Assembly: GCA_949317995.1 (NCBI GenBank)
Contig: OX439047.1
Location: 35,192,950-35,256,949, forward strand
Reading direction: 5' to 3'
Origin: Acholoe squamosa
Lineage: Eukaryota > Annelida > Polychaeta > Phyllodocida > Polynoidae
Length of the DNA stretch: 64,000 nt
The position numbers and the translations under genes were made by a program. This document shows positions 1 to 12,725 of this stretch, one piece after another; position 1 is the stretch's first letter; each line of letters starts with the position of its first letter. The notes beneath the pieces are model-generated. The model ran no database searches, was not told the DNA's origin, and saw nothing but the letters and a program-made list of their open reading frames with translations.

Positions 1-3000
1 CAAAGGGGCAATAAATTAATTAAATATAAATCTCTCTGATCTGGTATGTGTATTCCACCACAACCTTGACACTCACTGACCTACTTATTACCTGTTATCT
101 GGGGGAGAACGCTTAGGCCAAGCACAGACACTCAGGGTACATGGAGTCAAGCACTCCCTCACCCAGGTTATTCACACCACCAAGCCACTATTCGCATGAC
201 TCCCGCCAAAACTGCGCTATTCGCACCACATTGCAAAAAAAGGCGGGAAAGTTGATACATGGATCAACATCATATACCTTCATCATTGGAGGCAAAAAGT
301 ATCTTATGGCTGCCAACCAACTAAGTCTGTACAATATTGACAATTTCTCAAAATTTACAAAATTTGGTAATGAAATACCTTTTCCTGCAAGACCCCTACA
401 TCTCCTCCTTTAATGGCACTACAAATTCATTAAGTAATTCTGCGTCTTATATATAAAATTTCCATCTATTTTGAAACTTATTTGCACCACCAAAATGACT
501 GAAAGTGCAGGGGTGTCTCCTTACGGTGTCTCCTTATAACTCGCTTTTTAAGAGATATAGTTGTAATATTTATGTATACTGGTTGTCAAGGCTTTGGGCT
601 TGACGGGGGACCATGGTTTTGCCTATTTATGAAGCATAATAAGTAAGCTACAGGGGTCAGAACAGCCAAAAAGGGTGATTTTTTTTTGGTTAAAAGTGAG
701 GAACTAGTTTTTTCCCCTTGCTACCAAAAGAAAAAAAAAGAGCCAAATCCTTATTTATTTCATCTATGATACCCCCTAGGGTAGACAATTCTTTTTGTAA
801 TATTTTGGGGTCCATGCATTATCTTTTGTGGTGACTGGGTACAAAAAACCTTTGGTGTAATCATTGTGAGGACACGTCTACGAACTTTTTCAGCTTGTTT
901 GGCACCAAGAAAGACACAGTGGATGGACTAGTAACATTTACCAGGTAGAGGTCTTACAAGTACCTATGTAGCAGTAGGCAAAATTATCATAAAATGCCCA
1001 AAAGTGTACAAGAAAAGTGATTTCCTATAATGCTTGGGATGTTTTCTTACATATTATTAACAATCATTGGGGTATACTTCATGTGAAACATCTGTTTCCT
1101 ATGTATCTCTGCATAAAGTTAAGGTCAAAGACGTGTCCTCGCGGCAATCAACATACCTCAGTTTGGCGGGCTGGTACAGAAATACTTAACATATTTAACC
1201 TTCTCTCACATATGGGCCCTATGCACCAACACTTGTAGTTTATGTATGCAAAAGGAATAGATGCTACTGCTGATTTTTTGGGACCCCCTTGCCAACCCAT
1301 TTGACGATGATCTGTGACTATCAATCATATGAGACATCATGATGCATAAAAGTAGCCCTGCCAATTACGTCACCAAGAATGCATCATGTAGACAAAAAGG
1401 CTAAATGCATTACTGTACTACACGGTCCCTAAGGGGCAATGGAATGGACTAAGCCACAGAAGATCTATGGAAATGGCTAAGGTGTTATTTAATGTAGCCT
1501 GCCAAATTATATTTATCATCATGATTTTCCTCTTTCCCCAAACCTATGCAGCAGCGAGAGCTACCTGCTAGTACACAAATTGGAAAGGTAGCTTCATACA
1601 ATCTCCCTCCCTCCCTCTCTCTCTCTCTTTCACTGACTGGCACCTACAGGATTCATTCCACTCAACCTCCACATATTCAATGTAGATAAAAATTATGTTG
1701 AGGTAGCAATGAGAAGAAAATGAAATTATATACCTTACATGTATATGAACAGACATTTCCTTACAAATCAACCTTGTATACAGCATCAGTTGGTTGGGGT
1801 TTCTACTACGTTCAGAAGATTAAATGCTGGCAGGAACTTTAAAGAACTCTGCTTCCATTTAGTGTCTCGCTAACTGACAAGCATCGAATGGCCTGGCAAT
1901 TCCCTGGGAACAAAGAGCTGAAATTACTTATCTATCGAGAACTTGCAGCCTATTACTGCCAATATTCATATTACATTGTAGCTGCAACCAGGTCGGCTGG
2001 AGTTCATTGTTTTAGAGATCGTTACATTACCTTGGTTGATAATAAGTTTGATAGAATATCCCAGAATAATCTAACAAAAAATGTCTGTAGCGGTACTTTC
2101 CTTTCCTAACTTCGATTCTACGTCACTAAGTACATATTGACGATGGCTGTTTTTTTGCTGCTGAAGAACCATGTGCTTGGTAAACTTCTTTGTGACCCCG
2201 CGGCACTTTCTACAGATTAATTCTGACGTCACTTTGCAACTTTTAATGATGAAAAAAAAAACTGCAATTTAAAATGTGACTTTTTCTTTATTGATAGCCA
2301 TGCGACAAAACAGCCCCCCTTGCTGCTCAATCCTCCTTCGCCTTGCAGTAAGGATAGGGTTAATTAGGGACATAATGAGATCTACTTAGCTTTAAACACA
2401 TGATTTAGTTGGGCGAGCTGCTCTGACTACAAGATGGATAAGCAGCTCAGGGTAGCAGCGAGCAACTCCTAGACAGTACTTGGACAGGCATTGCTAGACA
2501 CTAACAACCTACAGTCTATAGTGTGTCTATGTGAGAGGGAGTAGTGCTTATCTAGGGAATAGCGCATGATATATGCATTGAACACAATACGTTCCTCCCA
2601 ATGGCAGTAATATCTTTATCAGTCAATGATCAATTGTTATACATCTCATCTCTCCCTATCAATATTTTGTCAGAAGGATGACTTCATGCGTTATCAGTCG
2701 TATCTTTTTTTCAACTTTCAGGATTTTTATCTTAAACAGAGTACTTAAAATCGTGAAAGCGACCACATACATAATGGCATACTAATATTTTAGTTGAATG
2801 ATAACCCTGTTCTCAACATCTTGGCAACTTTGCAAAAGGGTCGCACACACGAAAGGCAACATTCCATGGCACTTATTCCATAATTTACTTTACGAGACTT
2901 TCATGATAGCACTCTATTAATTAAAACAAGTATTCTATCGATGGAAGCCCTCAGAGATTACTCAGCCAATATTAGGGTAATACACAGTTAGTGCCATACC

Positions 3001-3864
3001 TCCATCTGCTTGGTAATAAAACTGGGGGTGCAAGACTGAGTCACTGAGAGCAGCTCCATTCGACCCCTGTCCATTCACCACTATTGCTGTTGAGGCGAAT
3101 ATGAGTAAAGTCTGTCTAAGAACTATTGGCGATACCGACGTAGGAGAAGAGTCTTGTTGTGTGCCTCGTTTGGACACGATAATATTATTGTCTAAATGAG
3201 ACAAAATTGTTTTAACTGGAATTCTGGAGTTTAGGTATTATGTGGCTAGTCACCCCCCCCCCCCCCCAGTGTGCAAAGTAGGAGATTCATGGCACCAAAA
3301 CCACTGCAGCACAAGAAGGGTGTGCCTGTACAGCTAGACTATCCTTGGGTATTAGGGAATTATGGAAATGTCCCCATACAAAAAGGGGCCCTGGCTTCCC
3401 AAACCCTCAAACACAGAGTATAGTTCAGATGGGGAATTTCCTCCTACCTACCCTACACACCCATACCCTCCTCCCACCTTACCCCTTTATTGCAGCTTAA
3501 GATGGGTGAGACAGGTGGGGTTGGAGACTGCCCCACTCCTAGACACAGCGTCCCCTGGCGGGGGCACACCTCAAACCGTCATGTGACTGAGTCACGTGCG
3601 TCTAGGCTAGTACAGAGAACAAAGATGGTGGCCATAAAAAAGGTCGAAGTGCTCTCCCAGGGCAAGATCACTTGAGAAAAATGACCCTCCACCTCCCCCC
3701 TTGAGTTGCCTCTTTTTATGTGGATGTTGGATCAGAGTGGAGCTTGATAGCACCTATATAGCAGTAGACTCTTAATATGGTGGGAATTTCCGAAATTCTG
3801 GCCCATCCAGAATCTATAGGCATTTTTTTTTATTTAATCACACTGCACAAGAACCTCTACATAT
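1..3864. other. No gene recognised; non-coding DNA with simple repeats
   Basis: Short open frames here have no recognisable domain, no codon bias visible by eye and no convincing splice sites. The stretch holds a CT-rich microsatellite (1602-1630), a 15-base C run (3253-3267), a 12-bp duplicated word at 513-537 (ggtgtctcctta twice, separated by one base) and two copies of the GAGCWGCTC word (2415, 3048). I see nothing else that can be named. Confidence 0.5.
1602..1630. repeat. CCCT/CT microsatellite
   Basis: About three CCCT units followed by roughly eight CT units. Ordinary simple-sequence repeat. Confidence 0.9.
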
Positions 3865-5900
3865 CAGGGGTGGGCAACTGTCGCAAAAAATGTGCGAGAG
3901 AGACCTTAGAAAATGCGACAGTGACATGGGGGATAATCTGAGCCTTCTAGATCTGAAAGAATTTTGTGAACATTTCAATTAGACCCAAAGTTATGCTTAT
4001 ATTTTCTTGGAGCAATCTTCTCTCATTACAATCCTGAATGTAATCTTGCCTTGAGGCACAAATACCTTAACAAAAGACTCCTGCATTACATCGGAACAAT
4101 ATAGACACTACCAAAACTAATCATTTTGAATAAATTTCTGCTCAATATGAATGTTTTTAAAGTAGAATCTGAAAATCTCCTTGGAGCAATCTGCCCCCGA
4201 ATCCTCTAGATCACATCCATTATAATGGCAGGATCTGAAGATTTTTTTGTAGCAATTTGCCATCTGAATTTCCTAGAATACACAAACGCTTTGAGGTAGA
4301 ATCTGATTTTTCCAGGAGTGATATGGACATATTTGCCCCCTAAATCAAGTAGAACATATCATAGTTCTACATGTACCCAGGCCTAATTCTTATAGAATCT
4401 GACTTTTTTTTAGCCTGCACCCATTATCGCTCGCATGTTTCATTGGCGAATAACTCCTCTCCTGGCGAGTTAAGCATTGCACAATACCAGCAGGTCTTGA
4501 ACAAGGATACATATTAACCATACAAACGCATGAGACAATGTAATTCTCCTCCAATTTGTTATAATCCAGCAGTTTCGATGCAACCGTGAGTCGATCGTCT
4601 TGCTATCCGCCATTTTGGATTTTGATGTTCTGTGCGCATGCGCGACCCCTCCTTGCCGGAAGTAGCATTTTCAACAGAGAAATAATATATTCTATCGATT
4701 TAACTTGAAATTAATGGCTTTTTTAATATAATCCATGCATGTTTGGCAATATCAATCGAATTGAATCGAATAATCCCCTCAATTTACTGTTAAATAAAAA
4801 ATGAAAATATTCTTACGACGAATGTATGTGTGCGCATGCCCGAGCTCGCCTTGCCGGAAATGCGATAGCCATAACAAACGTATGGCGGTCCGATTTACAA
4901 GGTTGGTCTCTGAACGGTCTTAACTGGTCTTATACAAAAATTTACCAACTTTTCCTCAATCTATCGCATTATATAAACGGTCTTCAGGCCTTACCTACTG
5001 AAAAAAAGTGCTTAATTGGAGAATTCCCATAGGAGCCCATGTGTTATGTCTATCGCGAAGATCTACTGCACAATGCTATCCTATGGAGCCTCGTTTTCGT
5101 GAGAAAGTAGCTCTATTATGTCAGGTGTTTTCTTCAGCTATTTTCATAGCTAAAGAAAATTTTTTTCCCAGGAATTGTGCATGTACAATGAAAGACAAGA
5201 TCCTAAAAAATATGTTTCCATGATTTTTTGTTTTATTATCCCCCAATTTCGATGAGCAATTCCCATCTAAAGTTCCAATTCATGACCATCAGTTTCCGAC
5301 CAAAAAGGGGCCGCCAATGACCCGGCAGGGGCTGGGCCAAAAACACCAATGTTTAGAGTTTAATTCTGTGGTATATTCCTCCTGAATCATCTTTGTACCT
5401 TTACAATCTCAAAATTTTCTTGGAGCAATTTCCTCTCAAAGCTCCCATAACACACTCATTTTGTTGGTAAAATTCCAAATAGAAATTTACCCCACTAATC
5501 CTCTAAAAGTCAAATGTTTTGAGATAAAATATGAAAATTCTAAAGAAGCAACTCACTGCTAAAGCTCAAATGATACACCCATATATTAAAGTCCAAATTT
5601 GAAAAAATTCTTGCAGCAATTTGCTACTGATACCTCAATCCCTTAGATCACATTTAGTTTTGATGTTGACTCTGAGCAATTAAATCCTTAATTCCTCAAG
5701 AACACAACGAATTTTATAGGTAAATTATGATTCTTTTTGTTGCGGGGGGGGGGGGCTATGCCTCCCGAACCCCACCAATTTTGTAGAAGACCTCAAGCCA
5801 CAAATTTTCTCGGAGCGATTTATCAAGCAATCCTCTCAAAAACACCTTGCTACAAAGATTCATAGGTTTGCTCCAGCACTCCGCGATGTGCCCACCCCTG
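3865..5900. mobile_element. hAT-like non-autonomous DNA transposon, 2.0 kb
   Basis: The ends are inverted: CAGGGGTGGGCAACTGTCGC at the left and, read on the other strand, CAGGGGTGGGCACATCGCGG at the right. CAGGGGTGGGCA is a typical hAT terminus. A 5-bp direct repeat, catat, flanks both ends (3860-3864 and 5901-5905). The interior is AT-rich and built largely of degenerate repeats around the words TTGGAGCAATYTGCC and CCTCTAGA (for example near 4008, 4182, 4249, 5420, 5610, 5810). No transposase frame is visible. The central part (about 4380-5230) lacks these repeats and carries two GCGCATGC-containing segments, so it may be a later insertion. The 5-bp rather than 8-bp duplication is unusual for hAT but is shared by other elements in this window. 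Confidence 0.75.
5744..5755. repeat. 12-base G run
   Basis: Uninterrupted G homopolymer inside the hAT-like element; one of fourteen C/G runs of 11 or more bases noticed in the window. Confidence 0.95.
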
Positions 5901-6886
5901 CATATACAGCATATCATACAATAATAACAGGTTTCCCTATCATCTCGTGTTTTTATAGCCACCTCATTCAGCAGGTGTAAGGTACTAATAGATCCTTCAT
6001 GATTCATCTACTGAAGAAGTGAATGTAGATGGTAGTTACCGTACGCGGTATTACCGTGAAATAATGGGTTTGCTCCTATCATTACTCGGGACTTGCTGCA
6101 AAGCCTTGGTTTTATACCTCCTTTATTATAGGCTTTAATTCAGTTCGTAGATATCTGTTACAGACATACATAGAATAGAGATTAATGACTACTTCTTGAA
6201 TTGCTGATGAATGATGACAACGTGCAATTTAAACCCTTCAAATACACGTAGGTTTATGTTCCTTGATCGCCACGATACACCCCATGCGCGCCAACTGAAC
6301 TCTCCTTGCAGAGTCTGTGGAGAGAAGGGTAGAAAAGCGTGCGTCACTGTAGTCCCCTGTCTGCTTTAAGCCTACTGGGTTCGGTAGTGCCTGCAAAGTC
6401 TCCCCTCTGCTTTGAGCCTACACTGAAGCAATGGATACCAATACGGTGGCCCTCGGACTGACGGACCCTCATACTATTTATAGCTTCATTCTCCTACCCG
6501 ATTTCTAGATCCAGTTCTCGTCCTTGATACACCCATACAGTGCTATCGTCTACTCCCCAGAACGGCATTGGTACATCATGACCCGTTGGGGGTGTTTCAA
6601 CTCACAGACTTGGCATGAAGCATGGATGCAGCCGTGGCATTTGATCCACAAGGGCTGTATTAATGCATCATGCGAACCTGGAGCAATTAAAATTTTGACA
6701 TATTATATACATATACAATACATACGTTTTCATAGGTGATGGTGTCGACATACTTCTTGAAGCTGACCGACTTGACTTTATGTCGATGCTTCAGTTGACA
6801 CCACGAGAACATGGCGCCGATGTACAGACGCCGCATCCACGCCATTGACGCCACCCGACAGGGGGCAGCACTCCTCAAGCGTACAT

Positions 6887-6991
6887 CCAATCAGCGACGC
6901 CGATACAACTTAATGCACCAATGGGCGCCAGCGGCACAAGCCGATGCACCAATCACCACCGTCGACACAAAGCAATGCACCAATAGGATGT
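6887..6991 (+). promoter_or_regulatory. Four CCAAT boxes at exact 31-bp spacing in a degenerate 31-bp tandem repeat
   Basis: CCAAT begins at 6887, 6918, 6949 and 6980, each step exactly 31 bp. The units are related (CCAATC, then CG-rich sequence, then ACAA, then ATGCA before the next CCAAT), so this is a diverged 31-bp tandem repeat in a locally CpG-rich stretch starting near 6810. Arrays of CCAAT boxes about three helical turns apart are known NF-Y (CBF) binding arrangements in promoters and some LTRs. An 87-codon open frame (6811-7074) crosses the repeat, but 31 is not a multiple of three, so the repeat did not evolve as protein. Promoter or enhancer function is inference; no gene start was identified next to it. 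Confidence 0.55.
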
Positions 6992-8170
6992 GTTGGCAGA
7001 TCCTAGTTTGGGGGATACTCCAATTTATTATAGGTAATCCAGGTGACAGAAATAAAGGGCCTTTTGGCGTATAGAACCAGTAGTAAAGACAGCACCAACC
7101 TATAGCTGTATTCTATTTCCTCGATTCTTTTTCAAGTTTTCCTTTTGGCTTCAGTTTTCATAAGGCAACGCAACACTTTCAGAGTGATAACAGATCAACA
7201 GGGGAATGACCCTGTGATAAAATGGCAGCTGCAATCGTAAAAGTATTCCTCAACACCTTATCTTCAATGTAAACTTGACTAGTACAGATAAATTGTTCAT
7301 ATAGATTAAGTCGGTTTCCTTTATCCTCCTTTTGTAAGTAATTGATCCCTTGAACCTGGGCGGCTCTGGTATATAGGCATATATATTTATGTACAGTTAT
7401 TGGACGGAGGTCTTACCCCTTATATGGACACCTCCTTATTGCATAGTGATGGAACAGTATGAGCAGTTTGTGAGCGGATGATGGGTGAATGTGAGCAGCT
7501 CACGTCTAACTTAGACAATACATGTACCCCGGTAAGCAGTTCACAGAATGGACTGTGGGAGGTTTGGATCTATATACGTTGTATGATAATGGGGCAAGGG
7601 GAAAGGCAAAATACTATTCTTTAGGCACTGCAGACACTAAGTTTCACGAAGTACAAGGTCATGAGGGTCATTGGCTAGCTACAGAATTACTCTCATCCTT
7701 CTCTTTTGGTGAGAGAACATCGTGGACCCATTGAGGAAGGGGTAGAGAAATCATTTCATGAGGATGGTCGTATATCCCTTTGTTCCCCTCTACCCTACCC
7801 CCACTGATGCTAGCTCTCTCACCATTAAAGCTACCCTACCCAAGACCACCACAATCACCTCCCATAAATGGACACTTGCCACTGTCAGTCCTAGAAGACC
7901 CTCGAAGGACAGATGTCGACTTCCGGCCCAGCGCCCACTTCTGCTTCTGGATGGCCCTTCCCTGGCCACCAACGACAACCCGACAATAGACTGAAACTAC
8001 GATGGTATCACACTGGGTAGGGGTAGAGGGCGGAAGAGGGATGGGCGGGGGATTGATTCCAATGGGATGTTGGTGAGCGGGTGTTGGGGATATGGTAGAG
8101 GCGTCCTCCAGGGAGCAGAGTGTGCGTTATGACCCCTGCCTGGAAGGACCTACCACAGCGGGTTTGATCG

Positions 8171-8214
8171 GGTGGATGGATGGATGGATGAATGAATGGT
8201 TGGATGGATGGCTG
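8171..8214. repeat. GGAT/GAAT microsatellite
   Basis: Imperfect tetranucleotide tract of GGAT and GAAT units. Confidence 0.9.
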
Positions 8215-10013
8215 GTCTTTGCTGTGGGTCCCTGTCACAATGGCTGCTATCTCCTACCAGCAGGAGTGGGCTGCTCCTGCAACCCGCTACCGAGTGAACC
8301 CAACACTTATCAAGTCTGGAAGTACACTCGCTGTGTGGTCTAGTTGTGGTCTATTTCTCCAGACTTAAGGCTGTGCAGGGTCGGTCTTACACTAACTTAC
8401 AGCTCATAATATAACAAGTTCACATGTAAATTTGTTGCCGAACTTTCTGGGAATTCTTTCTCCCAAGTGCAGTAACTAAAGCTGAGTTCTTGTTTAGCAT
8501 TATAGGATGTATTATCCAAATCCCTTAACACAACATACTGGGTGAGCCTGTTATTGGTGTAATAGCTGTGGAGCTGTGGATTTGTGGGGAGAGGGCGGTG
8601 ATGATCCAGCGCTGATAACAGTGCTATAGGTTGTTGGTCTAAGGTGGGAGAAGATCCAGAACAGACCTCATTGATCTATTCAAATAGAACTCAAAGCGCC
8701 ACAAGTTCCGGTCCCCTGACGACCATGATCGACCTTGGCCCTCCCCAGAGGTCATCTAGTGCACCCAGTATTGTTGGACTGTGACGTCACAAAGGGAACG
8801 CTGCCCTGACCTATCAGACCTATCCCTGCTCGAACAGATTAGCCTTCATAGCAATCCACATCAATCATCTCTCAAATGCCCTTTTTCCTCATCACAATCA
8901 ATTTTGTTTTCATTCATATCTACTGCTCATTTAAAAAAAGATTGACATAATAATCGATGGGGTCCAAGCACAGCTGCGTTTATATGGGTTGATCGGCTGG
9001 AAGTTACCTTGGCAGGTCACATCAGTAATTTTTCCTCAAATGATGGAATATCATTTAGTCAGGAGATTGCAGGGCGACACTGGGAAAGGCAACAAAAATA
9101 CATTTCTGAAATACAACTGGTACACTTAGGCCTCTTTAAACAATGCCAAACCGTTTTATTCAATAGTGCCAGCAATCTATACTAGCAGACAATTTAGCTG
9201 CCTACGGAGGGTGAATCCCACTCCTGTTATACATGTAGCACATCCAAGGATGCCTTAAGACCGACAAGGAATCTAACAGGCACCCGACGTCATGGCCACT
9301 TTCAGCCTGGAGCAGATAGTATCTCACACCTCCACCCTGTGGTCACTATGGAAATGTCCCAAAGCCAGCTCAGATTGGAAATTCATGAAGCTGTGCCTCC
9401 AACACAGCCCTCTATGTAACCCGACATTGATCTATCGTTACCACCTACACATCGACGATAGCTGGGCGACAACTTCTGGTTCCGCGGCCATGTTCCCTGT
9501 TTATCGCCCACTGAGTGAGAGGGTGGGAAGATTATGAGGTGGTAATTTACTTTTTTGATACAAAAGATGTTAGGTATCCGGGCGACCCTACATGTAGGAG
9601 TTGAATGAGTTATTATATGTATTGTGATAATCTCATTCACTAGCACTTAAAATGTCCTATTCTAACTTTGATTATCAGATGAAGTACACGCTTCATTCTT
9701 CTTTAATACTGCATTTCTATGTCTGATTTAATGCACATTCCTATCAGCATGATAGGTGAGGATGGGAATAGCTAAAATGCCTTCAGTTTCCTTTTTGTGC
9801 GCGTCCTCAAGAAATCATGTAGAAAGCATTTAGAGATGCCGTGCTCGGGCTACGAGTTATAGACACAGCCAACTGACTAAACGTTCTGACGACAAAAACC
9901 CCCCACATTATAGCGGGTAGACGAGTAGCGCGGGTCGGCCGCTGATCTCATTACCCATACATCAGCTGTTGTAGCTCACTTCCGGTGCCGCCACAATTAC
10001 ATCAGCGTCCGTC

Positions 10014-10075
10014 CCCGCGAGATCACACGAGATGATGCGAGACCACGTGAGATGACGCCAGATCTCGTCAAGGTA
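10014..10075. repeat. Short degenerate GAGAT-type repeat, CpG-rich
   Basis: About five 10-11-bp units of the form GCGAGATcac / CACGAGATgat / GCGAGAccac / GTGAGATgac / GCCAGATctc, directly after an ETS-like CACTTCCGGT and a CpG-rich segment. One unit contains CACGTG (E-box). It might be a small regulatory cluster; that is inference. Confidence 0.45.
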
Positions 10076-11730
10076 GGGCGCGGATTTCACTACCACGAGA
10101 GGGGGTGGTGGTATCTGTGTAGGATAGCCTCGAGTGATTCTAGGTTAGTTCCTCTTGATGAAATTATATCGGGTTTGGATATGTTCAAATGGAAGCGGCC
10201 ACCTATAATTGACTGCCTACAGTGCAAGTTATAGCGAACCTGCAGGAAACTAAATGAGGTGGCTCCAGAATGTGCTATATATCTCCCTAGCGATTATGAC
10301 AACAGTTCTTGGCAGCAACGTCTAAAGTTCAGCAAATGTGTAAATATTTCAAGTACACACGCGGAAGCAGGCAGTGTCTGAAGCTGTATTTCTGAGAGAC
10401 ACCAAAACATTACCAGTACTCCAAGACGTGCTGTCTAGGGACAAACCAAGAGTCATTCCTGTCATTTCTAGCATCCCTGGCCACAGAGACAGAAAGGCAG
10501 AATGTCAACGGTCACTGGTAGGGCAGATTCAGACTGCAGTCAGCTGAAATATCCCTAATCAAGGCAGTTATGACTGCTGTGTCACTTAGTGAATGTCAGT
10601 GGTATAAGATGTGTCAAGCACACGTGTTATTAAAGTGATTAGTGGATGAAACTGAACCAAACAATGCTCAGATGGTCTTATGAAGCGAGGCATCTCAGAA
10701 AGATTCAATGCTGCTATTTTGTATCCATAGAAGTTCTAATCTAGATAATATCCATTCAGAATCACAATCCGATCTCAAATGAAGTGATCTCTTCTCGCAG
10801 AATCCAATGTCATGGCCATTTTCTATTTCATTCCCACCTGTCTTGCTCTATACATTAATTCATAGGTCCCCTGTTTGCCTACCTCTCCTTGGTGAGATGT
10901 AAAAGGTAAACGTCATGAATAGGTCACTCTGTATGCTATGGTTTCATTTCCTCCAGGGTGGCCAGCACTAACCCCGTCTACATGACCACGTCAGGTCTGC
11001 TTGTGTTGACATTCAGTCAAGCTAAGCGCATAGACCTGATTCAATCAGGCCCTGACTGCTGGCCGTCCACAGAGGTGTGAGAAGCAGAGGTTGGCAGGGG
11101 TAGGGTATGGCCCTGCAGATCCTTGTCCTATCCAACTGGTTGGATCTCCCTATGTTGGATCCCTCGTCTAGATATATAGCACGCACGTGGCTGGCTCATG
11201 TGCCAAGTCACAAAGGGTGGGTATATGCAGCAGTTAATTTAGTATAGTGATAAATCAATGTCTCGCGCTTGTTGCGCCAGGCTATAGTATGTGCTAAATG
11301 CCTGTCTGTATACTCATCCTCAATGGTGGGTGAAGTGAGGACAGTTATAAATCAATGCATCATTAAGTTCAAAGTTCACTAAGGACTAAATGCATCTCTA
11401 TATAGACCTATCCCGGCTTGATTGTGGGTGAATCAAACTAATGGCTAACATATTTTATCACCTCCCAGGCTGGGTGAATCCTTGGTGAGTGGCTCACATC
11501 AACTCATGTTAGCTCCATACTGCACTTCTTTTTTCTGTGTATCACTGATCACATAACATATCAAAATTACTTCTCCTGCTCCTTCAATGTGAGTCAGTAA
11601 GAGTTGCTACGAGCAGCTCAAATTTGTACAGAGCAGCTCAGTCAGTCACATGCTACTTTGCTCTCACATATCCAGACACTGCCATTCACAAACTCATATG
11701 TAACACCCAATGGACAGCTTCATACATATC

Positions 11731-11782
11731 TTTATCCTCATACATATATCTATATATTTATCCTCATACATATATCTATATA
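11731..11782. repeat. 26-bp perfect tandem duplication
   Basis: A 26-bp unit beginning tttatcctcatacatatatc occurs twice head to tail (11731-11756 and 11757-11782). Confidence 0.9.
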
Positions 11783-12539
11783 TCCATCCTCCTAGACAGC
11801 TGTCAGTACGCACCCCTATGTGTATGCCAGTCTAGGTCCTTACTAGGAATCAGCGACCATGCCACTGGCAGCATATTTATCCTAATATAGGCATCATGCT
11901 GCATGACTGAGCAGCTGACAATTTCTATCCTTATTTACATCACAGTGTGAGCTCTCCACAATTAACCTACTCCACAACCAAGGCAACAACTCATATTGGC
12001 ATCTGACAGGTAACTAGGGGTTGATCCTCCAGGGTGTGTTTGTTAAGCTGACAGTTCCATTTATCTCCCATGGTTCCTCCAAGCATTAAGTACAATGCTG
12101 TAACATGTATGAACACCTGTTTGAAGTAGTCGGCTCCTCCCAAGGACTGAGTATCATATATGGAGGCTCACATTCTATTGTCTACTCAGAGAAGAAGCAT
12201 AATAGTCCTTGCACTGCTTGTAATGAGTAGGGTTTGTTGTGAAAAGAGCAGTGTATGGGTGTACTGTGGTAGAGAGCATGCAGGCATGTGGTGGAGATAC
12301 AAGTAGTGGCTGTCAAGTGGGAGTGTTCCCCTCCAGTGTGGGGCGGACCTTCTAACAGCGAGAAGTAGTAGGAGTAGTAGTAGCGCCGAGGGCCTTTTAA
12401 CCAGGCGTTGACGTCAGGGGTAGGTCGGCGACTACAGGACCTGGAGTTAACCCGTGACGCTCAATGTAGTCAGTCTACATCAAAGGCTGATAGTCTTCCC
12501 ACCTCTTCAGAGAATGCAACAAGCTGGAGCCAGTGACCT

Positions 12540-12725
12540 CCTCCTGAGCATCTGTGAGCTGCTCTTCCGGCGCTGATCGCCTGCAGGTTTGGGCTCTGGC
12601 TGTTAGTGTTGGCCGTGTAAGGCCCGCCTCATCCCCGGAGCCTGCCGTCGTGTCGCCGGGCTCTCCCTCCTCCTGTGTCTACCCGCCCTGCCTCCTCCTC
12701 CCCCGCCCGTGGCCGCAGCCAGAGT
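12540..12725. other. GC- and CpG-rich island without an identified gene
   Basis: Markedly richer in G, C and CpG than its surroundings, with C-rich CCTCCTCC and CCCGCCC (Sp1-like) tracts. Neither strand gives a convincing open frame with splice sites. It could be a CpG-rich promoter or 5' exon of an unrecognised gene. Confidence 0.35.

Larger units (their letters stand above)
7080..11600. other. No gene recognised
   Basis: Contains a GGAT microsatellite (8171-8214), a GAGCWGCTC site (7493), an ETS-like CACTTCCGGT (near 9979) next to a short degenerate repeat (10014-10075), and otherwise unremarkable sequence. Short open frames overlap on both strands in the pyrimidine-rich part (7758-8340) and are not credible genes. 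Confidence 0.5.
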
